NCBI RefSeq assembly: GCF_005116475.1
Contig: NZ_SWBO01000002.1
Coordinates: 1-64,000, forward strand
Length of the DNA stretch: 64,000 nucleotides
Direction of reading: 5' to 3'
DNA from: Pedobacter cryotolerans
Lineage (GTDB): Bacteria; Bacteroidota; Bacteroidia; Sphingobacteriales; Sphingobacteriaceae
In this document: in pieces, positions 36,349-43,595 of the stretch
Layout of the letters: each line of letters begins with the position of its first letter
Numbering within the stretch: position 1 is the stretch's first letter
The notes under the pieces: generated by a model
Seen by the model: only the letters and a program-made list of their open reading frames with translations
Database searches by the model: none
Told to the model about the DNA's origin: nothing
Position numbers and translations under genes: made by a program

Positions 36349-37419
36349 TTAAAATGAAACCGCTATACTCGCCGTTACACTTGCATTATGGTTTACATTA
36401 CTTAAATCTCTTACAAAAACTTTGTCTTTGCTATCGTAAACTTTGCCTTCCAACCTAACTACCGCATTGCTGATGGGCGCATAATCTAAGTTTAAAGAGT
36501 ACCCCATTGTTTTAAAACCGTTTGGTGTGCCAGTGGCGATGAAAACTCCATCTTTGTCTTTGTAATATTCGGTCCTGCCAGCAATTGCCCATTTTGGATC
36601 AATCTTATATTGCGCTATTAAAACTGGAGACAATACTTCGCTTTTTGCCGACTGACCTTTTACTTTTTGTTGCGTTGCGTAATCAAATCCGCCAGTTAAA
36701 CCAAATTGATCTGTAAGTTGTGCAATTGCATAAAAATTATGATAAATTCTAGTTACGGCAACCGCATTTAATCCTTCTTTACCTAAATAGTTGCTGTAAT
36801 TTAAGGTAAGTTGTGATGTAGGTTTATAAGTTAATTGCAATCCACCTGCTGGTTTGCTATTTCCATCCAATCGCTTAATTTTTTGCCAGCCGTTTAGGTA
36901 TAAAACTGTGGCTGTTAATTTGCCATCGGCTGTGCCATAAGTTAATTTTGCCCCAGCTTCATAATAAGGTGTATTTTCTGAGGAGATATTTCTGGTCAAT
37001 ACCCAACAATCTTTACTGATGGCACTTTCAAAACCAATGTGCGATGAGAAAATTCCTGCATCAAGCCAAAGGTTTTCAGTTTTACTTAATTTTAAACCTG
37101 CATTGGCTTCGTAAATGTTTTTTAGCACACCAGGCTCAGCCGAAAGATTTACATTGGCATAAGTTCCTGCCATTAAGGCGATATTTGCCCTAACCATTTC
37201 GCTGTCGTAATTCGCTTTAATAAAACCCAAATTTAGGTTTACTTCATTGTGTCTGTTATGCGAATAAACAAATGATGGTCTATTATTATCCACAGGTTTA
37301 TTAAAATCGTAACCATAATAAGTTTCTAAATATCCTGATACTTTAATTTTTGATGCTTCTTGAGCTTGTACGCTAATGCCTATTAATGAGGCTATAATTA
37401 TTGTGATAAGTTTTTTCAT
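36349..37419 (-). CDS. Outer-membrane beta-barrel porin (OmpL-like, Bbp2 type) of the kdp cluster
   Basis: A 356-residue protein with a signal peptide ending SVQA and alternating beta-strand pattern throughout (VSGYLETYYGYDFNKP, RHNEVNLNLGFIKANYDSEMVRANIALMAGTYA, FSSHIGFESAISKDCW, and C-terminal ASVTASIAVSF with the terminal Phe of outer-membrane barrels). It matches the putative beta-barrel porin-2 family often found in kdp clusters of Bacteroidota. It lies between kdpC and kdpD on the same strand. I infer that it lets potassium or another solute across the outer membrane when the Kdp pump is active. Confidence 0.85.
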   Translation of the reverse strand: MKKLITIIIASLIGISVQAQEASKIKVSGYLETYYGYDFNKPVDNNRPSFVYSHNRHNEVNLNLGFIKANYDSEMVRANIALMAGTYANVNLSAEPGVLKNIYEANAGLKLSKTENLWLDAGIFSSHIGFESAISKDCWVLTRNISSENTPYYEAGAKLTYGTADGKLTATVLYLNGWQKIKRLDGNSKPAGGLQLTYKPTSQLTLNYSNYLGKEGLNAVAVTRIYHNFYAIAQLTDQFGLTGGFDYATQQKVKGQSAKSEVLSPVLIAQYKIDPKWAIAGRTEYYKDKDGVFIATGTPNGFKTMGYSLNLDYAPISNAVVRLEGKVYDSKDKVFVRDLSNVNHNASVTASIAVSF

Positions 37420-37628
37420 TTTTTTATTTTTTTGGGAAATAGATTTATTTGGGAAAATAGAGAATAAGAATTGGGAAATTAGCTGGATGCATAGCTATTA
37501 TGGTTAATTTAAGAAACAGGGAATAGAGAATGGGAAATGGGGAATTGACAGGATGCATAAGGACTATACTATCGCACTTGGTCTATTCCCTATTTCCTAC
37601 TAATTCTATTTCCTATTTCCACCTTTTT

Positions 37629-38201
37629 CTATTTCCTACTACCAAACTCTTCCAAAGCAAAATTCAACTTTAACACATTTACAGTTGTTGGTCCAAAAAA
37701 ACCTAAAAATGGTTTTTGTGTATTGGCTACCACTAATTCTGCTACCTTTCTTTCGTCTATTTTACGATAAGCAGCAATTCTTTTAATTTGAATAATAGCT
37801 CCTTGTTCAGAAATATTTGGGTCTAATCCGCTACCAGATGCGGTAACCATATCTGCAGGGATATCGCTTTTTTTAATGCTTGGGTTGTATTTCAATAGCG
37901 TATCAATTCTATTGGAAACTTCTTTTAAATAATCCGGATTTGATGGTCCTTTATTTGAACCGCCAGAACCTGCTGCATTGTAATTTACTGCCGATGGTCT
38001 GCCCCAAAAATATTGTGGTTTAGTAAACGATTGACCTATTAAGGCATAACCGATAACTTTTCCATTTTTAGTGATTTTCTCCCCACCACCATTGCCTTTG
38101 CTAAATTTTCCTGCTAAGGCAATGCTGATTGGATAAACTACGCACAACAACACTAATAATACTACTGTTAAGCGAACTGATTGAATGATATATTTTTTCA
38201 T
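37629..38201 (-). CDS. kdpC: Potassium-transporting ATPase subunit C
   Basis: A 190-residue KdpC with one N-terminal transmembrane helix (VRLTVVLLVLLCVVYPISIALAG) and a periplasmic domain with the conserved IGQSFTKPQYFWGRPSAVNYNAAGSGGSNKGPSNPDYL, DMVTASGSGLDPNISEQGAIIQIKRIA and FLGFFGPTTVNVLKLNFAL. KdpC stabilises the KdpA-KdpB complex and raises ATP affinity. It is 187 bp below kdpB, an unusually wide gap for this operon, with an 18-bp hairpin and a dispersed repeat in between. The 3' side leads to short gggaataga-type repeats before the porin gene. Confidence 0.96.
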   Translation of the reverse strand: MKKYIIQSVRLTVVLLVLLCVVYPISIALAGKFSKGNGGGEKITKNGKVIGYALIGQSFTKPQYFWGRPSAVNYNAAGSGGSNKGPSNPDYLKEVSNRIDTLLKYNPSIKKSDIPADMVTASGSGLDPNISEQGAIIQIKRIAAYRKIDERKVAELVVANTQKPFLGFFGPTTVNVLKLNFALEEFGSRK

Positions 38202-38216
38202 TTTTTTTTAAGTTTT

Positions 38217-38380
38217 GTCATCCAGATCCGCCGAGGCGGAGAAGGATCTCGAAGATGAATGTTAATTTTATTTTCTCGCTTCGCGGATGATTACACCGAT
38301 TTTAGCGATTACACTGATTTTTTATTATTGATTAGCTTTGACAACTTTATTTGCTTTTTGGTAATAAAGTTGTCAAAGCT
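38217..38380. repeat. Dispersed repeat plus 18-bp perfect hairpin between kdpB and kdpC
   Basis: 38217-38258 is a repeat beginning gtcatccagatccgccgagg, a copy of the one at 40510-40552 on the far side of kdpB. 38334-38351 (agctttgacaactttatt) pairs perfectly with 38363-38380, 9 nt past the kdpB stop. No U tract follows in the minus direction, so this may be an attenuator or RNA-stabilising structure and not a full terminator. Confidence 0.75.
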
Positions 38381-38388
38381 TTTTAATC

Positions 38389-40491
38389 CTACACAAATAA
38401 CCCCACCACTAAATCAATAAGTTTAATACCAATAAATGGAGCTACAACTCCACCAATTCCGTAAATAAGTAGGTTTCTTCTTAACAAAGCCGTTGCTCCA
38501 ATTGGTTTGTAAGCCACGCCTTTAAGTGCCAATGGAATTAAGATTGGAATAATAATCGCATTAAAAATTACTGCCGACATAATTGCGCTTTCTGGTGTAT
38601 GCAGACCCATAATATTTAGGCTTTGCAAAGCAGGAATTGAGGCAATAAACAAAGCAGGAACAATAGCAAAATATTTGGCCACATCATTAGCGATTGAAAA
38701 AGTGGTTAACGTTCCTCTGGTAATTAAAAGCTGTTTTCCTATCTCTACAATCTCAATTAATTTGGTTGGGTCGTTATCTAAATCGACCATATTGCCAGCT
38801 TCTTTTGCAGCTTGCGTTCCGCTGTTCATTGCAACGCCAACATCTGCTTGAGCCAATGCAGGTGCATCATTTGTTCCATCGCCCATCATTGCAACTAGCT
38901 TACCTAAAGCCTGTTCGTCTTTAATGTAGTTCATTTTATCTTCAGGTTTTGCTTCCGCGATAAAATCATCTACACCAGCTTTTTCTGCGATATATTTGGC
39001 TGTTAAAGGATTATCGCCTGTTACCATTACCGTTTTTACACCCATTTTACGTAAACGCTCAAAACGTTCGCTAATGCCTGGTTTAATAATATCCTGCAAT
39101 TCAATTACACCCAATGCTTTTTCATTTTCCGAAACTACCAATGGTGTTCCGCCATTAGAAGCGATGTATTTTACTTTCTCTTCAATATCAAGAGGAAAAA
39201 CATTGCCAGCTTTTTGAACGATATTTCTGATGGAATCAAAAGCACCTTTTCTAATTCTTCTACCATCAACGGTGTCTAATCCGCTCGAACGAGTTTCTGC
39301 TGTGAATTTGATAAAAGCCCCACCCCCGCCTGTCCGGCCGGCAGGCAAACCCTCCCCAGAAGGGAGGGCTTTAAAGTTTGCTATCAAATTTTCTATTTCC
39401 GCCCTGTCTCCCTCTCCTCTGGAGAGGGTTGGGGTGAGGCTCAGTTCAATAATAGATTTTCCCTCTGGGGTTTCATCTGCCAACGAACTCAATACGCAAG
39501 CATCAATAAATGTTTTTTCATCAACACCTGCAGTAGGGTAAAAATTTGTCGCTTTGCGGTTACCGATGGTAATTGTTCCCGTTTTATCTAATAGCAAAAC
39601 ATCAATATCGCCAGCAGTTTCTACCGTTTTACCAGATTTGGTAATTACATTTGCTCTTAACGCTCTATCCATTCCGGCAATGCCGATGGCAGAAAGTAAA
39701 CCGCCTATGGTTGTCGGAATTAAACATACAAACAGTGAAATTAAAGCTGCAATGGTTATTGGTGTATTGGCATAAGCTGCAAATGGTTTTAAAGTAATAC
39801 AAACGATGATAAAAACCAAGGTAAAACTTGCCAATAGTATGGTTAAAGCAATTTCATTCGGTGTTTTCTGACGAGAAGCACCCTCAACTAAAGCAATCAT
39901 TTTATCTAAAAAACTCTCACCGGCTTCGGTAGTTACTTTAACTTTTATCTCATCAGATAACACTTTTGTTCCTCCCGTTACAGATGATTTATCGCCACCA
40001 CTTTCTCTAATTACAGGTGCAGACTCTCCCGTAATTGCAGACTCGTCAATTGTTGCAATACCTTCAATAATTTCTCCATCTGTAGGAATGATATCTCCAG
40101 TTTCGCAGATAAAAACATCTCCTTTTTTTAATGTATTTGATGAACGGATTTCGTAACTTCCATTTACTAAAACAACTTTAGCAGGCGTTTCTTCTCTCGT
40201 TTTACGTAAACTGTCTGCTTGTGCCTTTCCTCTTGCTTCGGCAATTGCCTCTGCAAAATTGGCAAACAAAACGGTTAGCAATAACACCAAAAAGATGAAG
40301 AAATTATATACTGGCGAACCCTCTCTGGTGTTGAAGATAGAGTAAACGGTTACGTAAGCCATAACCAATGTTCCAATCTCTACGGTAAACATTACTGGGT
40401 TTTTAATCATCACCCTTGGGTTAAGTTTGATGAAGGATTGTTTGAGCGCTGTTTGCACAAGTGCGGGCTCAAATAATTTTGTTGATTTCAT
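38389..40491 (-). CDS. kdpB: Potassium-transporting ATPase ATP-binding subunit, with repeat-derived insertion
   Basis: A 700-residue P-type ATPase. The A domain has TGES (residues 154-157), the phosphorylated Asp is Asp302 in [10 protein letters not shown], the N domain has [11 protein letters not shown], and the hinge/P domain has [10 protein letters not shown] and [21 protein letters not shown]. It hydrolyses ATP to pull K+ through KdpA. Usual length is about 675-685. Residues about 351-392 ([11 protein letters not shown] and [16 protein letters not shown]) are not KdpB sequence: the DNA there, 39316-39441, consists of palindromic intergenic repeats inserted in frame between SIIEL and [10 protein letters not shown]. 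All catalytic motifs remain intact, so the pump may still work. Confidence 0.95.
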   Translation of the reverse strand: MKSTKLFEPALVQTALKQSFIKLNPRVMIKNPVMFTVEIGTLVMAYVTVYSIFNTREGSPVYNFFIFLVLLLTVLFANFAEAIAEARGKAQADSLRKTREETPAKVVLVNGSYEIRSSNTLKKGDVFICETGDIIPTDGEIIEGIATIDESAITGESAPVIRESGGDKSSVTGGTKVLSDEIKVKVTTEAGESFLDKMIALVEGASRQKTPNEIALTILLASFTLVFIIVCITLKPFAAYANTPITIAALISLFVCLIPTTIGGLLSAIGIAGMDRALRANVITKSGKTVETAGDIDVLLLDKTGTITIGNRKATNFYPTAGVDEKTFIDACVLSSLADETPEGKSIIELSLTPTLSRGEGDRAEIENLIANFKALPSGEGLPAGRTGGGGAFIKFTAETRSSGLDTVDGRRIRKGAFDSIRNIVQKAGNVFPLDIEEKVKYIASNGGTPLVVSENEKALGVIELQDIIKPGISERFERLRKMGVKTVMVTGDNPLTAKYIAEKAGVDDFIAEAKPEDKMNYIKDEQALGKLVAMMGDGTNDAPALAQADVGVAMNSGTQAAKEAGNMVDLDNDPTKLIEIVEIGKQLLITRGTLTTFSIANDVAKYFAIVPALFIASIPALQSLNIMGLHTPESAIMSAVIFNAIIIPILIPLALKGVAYKPIGATALLRRNLLIYGIGGVVAPFIGIKLIDLVVGLFV
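39316..39441. repeat. Palindromic repeats inside kdpB
   Basis: Three hairpins lie within the coding region: gcctgtccggccggcaggc (39328-39346), ccctccc/gggaggg (39350-39368) and ccctctcc/ggagaggg (39410-39428). GC content is far above the flanking kdpB sequence. Such sequences are normally intergenic in this phylum; here they encode about 42 extra residues. Confidence 0.8.
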
Positions 40492-40509
40492 AATATGATT
40501 TTATGTTTT

Positions 40510-40659
40510 GTCATCCAGATCCGCCGCGGCGGAGAAGGATCTCCAAGATGAATGATTACAAGGATTAATTTTTTAGTGTTTGTCAGCCTGAGCCTGTCGA
40601 ATCCTGCCTGCCCGACAGGCAGGGATTATCGAAAGCACTTCGACAAGCTCAGTGGGACA
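40510..40659. repeat. Two dispersed palindromic repeats between kdpA and kdpB
   Basis: 40510-40552 begins gtcatccagatccgccgcgg and is a near copy of 38217-38258. 40582-40659 begins gtcagcctgagcctgtcgaa and ends ttcgacaagctcagtgggac, with the inner palindrome cctgcctgcccgacaggcagg; its outer arms are inverted complements. The second is the widespread Bacteroidota cctgagcctgtcgaa type. Confidence 0.85.
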
Positions 40660-40663
40660 TATT

Positions 40664-42382
40664 TTATTTTAGCATCGTAAAGTATTCTGCAATTGGCCCC
40701 AATGCCAAAGCAGGGAAATAAGAAAGTGCATTTAAGATTAGGATTACCGCGAAAGTCATTAGCGCAAATGTTTTGGTATCTGTTTTTAATGTACCTGCAC
40801 TTTCTGGAATGAATTTCTTCTTTGCTAATAAACCTGCAATTGCCAACGGCCCAATAATTGGTAAAAATCTACCCAGTAAGATGATAACTCCTGTTAAAAG
40901 GTTCCAGAACATATTGTTATCTCCCAAACCTTCAAAGCCAGAGCCATTGTTTGCATTTGATGAGGTTACCTCGTACAACATTTCTGAAAAACCGTGAAAT
41001 TGTGGATTGTTGAGCCAGTTTTTAGGCTGAATTGCCCAGGCCGCATCGCCATTATTGGTAAAAATATAAGATGCCAAAGCTGTGCCAGCCAATATTAAAA
41101 ATGGACTGAGCAAAGTAATAATCGCTGCAATTTTAATCTCTCTAGCTTCCACCTTGTGCCCTAAAAATTCTGGTGTACGGCCAACCATTAAGCCCGAAAT
41201 AAATACAGCGATGATGAGATAAATGAAATAGTTTAAAATTCCGACGCCACAACCACCGTAAAGGCCGTTAATCATCATTCCTAATAATTGCCATAAACCT
41301 GTTAAAGGCATTGTACTGTCGTGCATCCCGTTTACAGAACCAGTAGAAATGATGGTGGTTAAAGTGCTCCAATAAGCTGTTGCAGCTGGGCCAAACCTAA
41401 CTTCTTTGCCTTCCATTGCGCCAGTTTTTTGTGTAATTCCTAATTTTGCAAGCGCAGGATTACCACCCAATTCTGATGTTAAACTAGGTATCATTAATAA
41501 CAACATTCCGATGGTCATTACACCGAAAATCATCCATCCTAATTTCCTTCTGCGAATGAAATAACCAAAACAAATAACCATTGCAATTGGGATAATCGTT
41601 TGCGCAATCATCTCTACCATATTGGTAAAGTAACTTGGGTTTTCTAATGGATGCGCAGAGTTTACGCCAAAGTAACCACCACCGTTTGTACCCAAATGTT
41701 TAATGGCAATCATTTGCGCAGCTGGTCCTCGAGAAACATTCACAGTATCGCCCTGCATAGAAATGAACTGATCTTTGCCCTCGTAACTTGCCGGTGTGCC
41801 ATTAAATGTTAAAAGCAAAGCAACAACAATAGATAGTGGTAATAACAAACGAGTAATTGCTTTCACAAAAAACTCGTAAAAATTACCTAAAGTTGTGGTA
41901 GTTTTATCTCTAAAAGCTTTAAATAGCACAACAGCAGCAGCAATTCCAGTTGCAGCACTTACAAATTGCAAGAACATTAAAACGTATTGTTGGCTCAAAT
42001 AACTCACACCGCTTTCGCCAGAATAATGCTGCAAATTACAATTTGCTACAAAGCTGATGATAGTGTTAAATGCCAAATCGTGTGTCATCCCTGGGTTACC
42101 ATCTGGATTAAGTGGTAATTTGTCTTGATATAACAAAACAAAAAAGCCATAAACCAACCAAACAGTGTTGATGAGCAATAAAACTTTTAAGTGTTGTTTC
42201 CAATCCATTTGCTCTTTTGGATTGATGCCTGAAAGTTTATAAATTCCACTTTCTAGCGGTTTAAGGAAGTCTGTCCAGACTTTTTCTCCTGCAAATACCT
42301 TGGCTAAATACTTTCCTAGCGGAATAGCAATTACAAGTGTTAAGATGAATGTGGCAATGATGCCGAGATATTCTGTGTTCAT
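40664..42382 (-). CDS. kdpA: Potassium-transporting ATPase subunit A
   Basis: The channel-like K+ translocating subunit of Kdp, an inner-membrane protein with about ten transmembrane segments and four pore-loop repeats. Filter-like segments are FNTIISFVANCNLQHYSGE, LGTNGGGYFGVNSAHPLENP, TTIISTGSVNGMHDS and TSSNANNGSGFEGL. The start at 42382 (MNTEYLGIIATFIL) is chosen over one seven codons upstream because it begins the first membrane helix as in other KdpA proteins. At 572 residues it is normal. It follows kdpF and forms the KdpFABC complex with the downstream products. Confidence 0.96.
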   Translation of the reverse strand: MNTEYLGIIATFILTLVIAIPLGKYLAKVFAGEKVWTDFLKPLESGIYKLSGINPKEQMDWKQHLKVLLLINTVWLVYGFFVLLYQDKLPLNPDGNPGMTHDLAFNTIISFVANCNLQHYSGESGVSYLSQQYVLMFLQFVSAATGIAAAVVLFKAFRDKTTTTLGNFYEFFVKAITRLLLPLSIVVALLLTFNGTPASYEGKDQFISMQGDTVNVSRGPAAQMIAIKHLGTNGGGYFGVNSAHPLENPSYFTNMVEMIAQTIIPIAMVICFGYFIRRRKLGWMIFGVMTIGMLLLMIPSLTSELGGNPALAKLGITQKTGAMEGKEVRFGPAATAYWSTLTTIISTGSVNGMHDSTMPLTGLWQLLGMMINGLYGGCGVGILNYFIYLIIAVFISGLMVGRTPEFLGHKVEAREIKIAAIITLLSPFLILAGTALASYIFTNNGDAAWAIQPKNWLNNPQFHGFSEMLYEVTSSNANNGSGFEGLGDNNMFWNLLTGVIILLGRFLPIIGPLAIAGLLAKKKFIPESAGTLKTDTKTFALMTFAVILILNALSYFPALALGPIAEYFTMLK

Positions 42383-42454
42383 TTTTTTTCGGTTAATTGT
42401 CATCCTGAGCGTAGTCGAAGGATAATTTCGATGCTTTTAAGACGACAATTGGTT

Positions 42455-42532
42455 TTAAAATTTTTCTGGTTTGATAAGCACGTAAACCATATAAAGGAAT
42501 ACGGCAATGGAGACGATAAATAATGCTAACAT
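42455..42532 (-). CDS. kdpF: Potassium-transporting ATPase subunit F (25 residues)
   Basis: A very short gene encoding a single hydrophobic helix, MLALFIVSIAVFLYMVYVLI followed by KPEKF. The ending (YxxYxLIxPExF) is the hallmark of KdpF, which stabilises the KdpABC complex in the membrane. It lies 72 bp upstream of kdpA on the same strand, its usual place, and its ATG is 3 bp past the stop of another small membrane peptide gene. A repeat fragment (gtcatcctgagcgtagtcga) sits between kdpF and kdpA. Confidence 0.88.
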   Translation of the reverse strand: MLALFIVSIAVFLYMVYVLIKPEKF

Positions 42533-42535
42533 AAT

Positions 42536-42619
42536 TTAAATGTTTTCGAACCAATCGATGGATTTGTAAATGATCCAACAAAAGATGATGAGGGTGAGCA
42601 ATAAGACAATTGTGTACAT
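42536..42619 (-). CDS. 27-residue single-helix membrane peptide upstream of kdpF
   Basis: It encodes MYTIVLLLTLIIFCWIIYKS plus a short acidic tail ending FENI. The first 18 residues form one strongly hydrophobic helix. Its stop codon is 3 bp from the kdpF ATG (42532), so the two are likely translationally coupled, and it would be the first product of the kdp operon. I do not recognise a named family, though small ORFs occur at this position in related kdp clusters. It may be a second KdpF-like accessory peptide or a leader peptide. Confidence 0.55.
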   Translation of the reverse strand: MYTIVLLLTLIIFCWIIYKSIDWFENI

Positions 42620-42643
42620 AGTGATTTTAATTTCGAGCCCTAT

Positions 42644-42660
42644 ACCAATTGTTAAACCAA
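42644..42660 (-). promoter_or_regulatory. Candidate sigma-54 promoter of the kdp operon
   Basis: On the minus strand the sequence ttggtttaacaattggt has GG at -24, ten bases, then a -12 element TTGG in place of TTGC. It is 25 bp upstream of the first small ORF (start 42619), and the cluster encodes an NtrC-type activator with GAFTGA, which requires sigma-54. The -12 mismatch makes this tentative. Confidence 0.35.
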
Positions 42661-42726
42661 AAGTACCTACTTCTATATATAATATTGAATTACAAATAGT
42701 TAAGATAATACTGTGAATTTTAAGCA

Positions 42727-42760
42727 TAAAAAAACCCTTCCAAAATGGAAGGGTTTTTAT
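42727..42760. terminator. Bidirectional terminator hairpin
   Basis: A 12-bp perfect stem (aaaacccttcca 42731-42742 with tggaagggtttt 42746-42757), an AAA loop, and A/T tracts on both sides. It separates the toxin-antitoxin transcript from the kdp promoter region. Confidence 0.8.
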
Positions 42761-42835
42761 CAAAATGGTAATTTGTTCGTCATACCCAACTCGATTGGGT
42801 ATCGTAATGCGATAAAAAGTGATAGTGCCCACACA

Positions 42836-42897
42836 GGTCTTAGCGTCTCGCTAATACCTAAGTCCAAAATTTATAAGCCTTGGCGAGATGCTAAGAC
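42836..42897. repeat. Palindromic repeat pair on one side of the toxin-antitoxin genes
   Basis: ggtcttagcgtctcgctaa (42836-42854) and the inverted, slightly changed ggcgagatgctaagac (42882-42897). The same unit occurs at 43503-43525 and 43555-43575 on the other side of the toxin-antitoxin pair. Confidence 0.8.
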
Positions 42898-42910
42898 AAG
42901 CATTTGTGAT

Positions 42911-43210
42911 TTATCTGTTTTGATGTAGTTTGGGATTACGATTTTGATGCAGAATAGCAACAATAACTATCCTCTTATATTCATCATCGATAAAAAAATG
43001 GATAGCGTAAGGAAAAACATCAGTAAAAGCTGATCTTATTTTTTTATATTTTATCTCATAACCTTTAGGATTATTTTGAACTCTAACCAATGCTCTTTTA
43101 ACTTCTTGAGCAAAGCGTTTTTCTAATCCTATTTTTTTGCCTTTATACCAATTTTTTGCCTCTTGTATTTCAAACTTTACTTCATCAAAATAATGTAAGT
43201 TGTAACCCAT
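42911..43210 (-). CDS. RelE/ParE-type toxin
   Basis: A 99-residue ParE/RelE fold protein: HYFDEVKFEIQEAKNWYKGKKIGLEKRFAQEV is the characteristic helix hairpin, followed by beta-strand segments YKKIRSAFTDVFPYAIHFFID and KRIVIVAILHQNRNP, the last being a very common ending of this family. Toxins of this type block gyrase (ParE) or cleave mRNA on ribosomes (RelE); which one applies is not clear. The start is 2 bp after the antitoxin stop codon, as in coupled toxin-antitoxin operons. The tail repeats HQNR, perhaps because of a downstream repeat insertion. Confidence 0.88.
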   Translation of the reverse strand: MGYNLHYFDEVKFEIQEAKNWYKGKKIGLEKRFAQEVKRALVRVQNNPKGYEIKYKKIRSAFTDVFPYAIHFFIDDEYKRIVIVAILHQNRNPKLHQNR

Positions 43211-43212
43211 AC

Positions 43213-43437
43213 TTATTTATCAAGTTCACTCATCAATTCGGATATTGGTTTTACCCTCTCTGGGTTATCCTCAATAGCTTGTAGTCTGCTATCTAGAATT
43301 TCTTTATGCCATTCAGGCAAGGAAAAATCGACACTATCTACATTAGGATATATACTTTTTATCTTCTCCCATTCTTCTATTGGAAGTTGAACAGCAGTAA
43401 CTAATCCGTTCTCGTTTGATAAATATTGAATGTTCAT
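43213..43437 (-). CDS. Antitoxin of the RelE/ParE module
   Basis: A 74-residue acidic protein directly upstream of the toxin. The N-terminal NIQYLSNENGLVTAVQLPIEEWEKI resembles Phd/RelB-like antitoxins of Bacteroidota that read KxQYVTDxxGxxxAVxLPIEEYEK, and the C-terminal LPEWHKEILDSRLQAIEDNPERVKPISELMSEL resembles the addiction-module protein motif that wraps the toxin. It should neutralise the toxin and repress the shared promoter in the 43438-43500 region. Confidence 0.8.
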   Translation of the reverse strand: MNIQYLSNENGLVTAVQLPIEEWEKIKSIYPNVDSVDFSLPEWHKEILDSRLQAIEDNPERVKPISELMSELDK

Positions 43438-43502
43438 ATACCAAATTTAACAAAAAAAATTTCAATATATTAATTTAAATGCTTGAAATAGTTAAAATCA
43501 CT

Positions 43503-43575
43503 GGTCTTAGCGTCTCGCTAAGACCAAAGTTCAGTTTCCTAAGTTCATCCATTTGTCTTAGCGAGACGCTAAGAC
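43503..43575. repeat. Palindromic repeat pair on the other side of the toxin-antitoxin genes
   Basis: ggtcttagcgtctcgctaagacc (43503-43525) is a near-perfect palindrome, and gtcttagcgagacgctaagac (43555-43575) is the same unit again. Together with 42836-42897 these bracket the toxin-antitoxin pair. Confidence 0.85.
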
Positions 43576-43595
43576 TAGATTTACGACTAGATTTA

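Noticed and set aside
42393-42581. 62-codon minus-strand frame across the kdpF region
   Set aside because: It is out of frame with the recognisable kdpF peptide and its end reads through a dispersed repeat (SFDYAQDD is a known repeat translation).
42727-42905. CRISPR-like array from the repeated palindromes near 42836 and 43503
   Set aside because: Only four units, unevenly spaced, partly inverted and separated by genes; no cas genes in the window.
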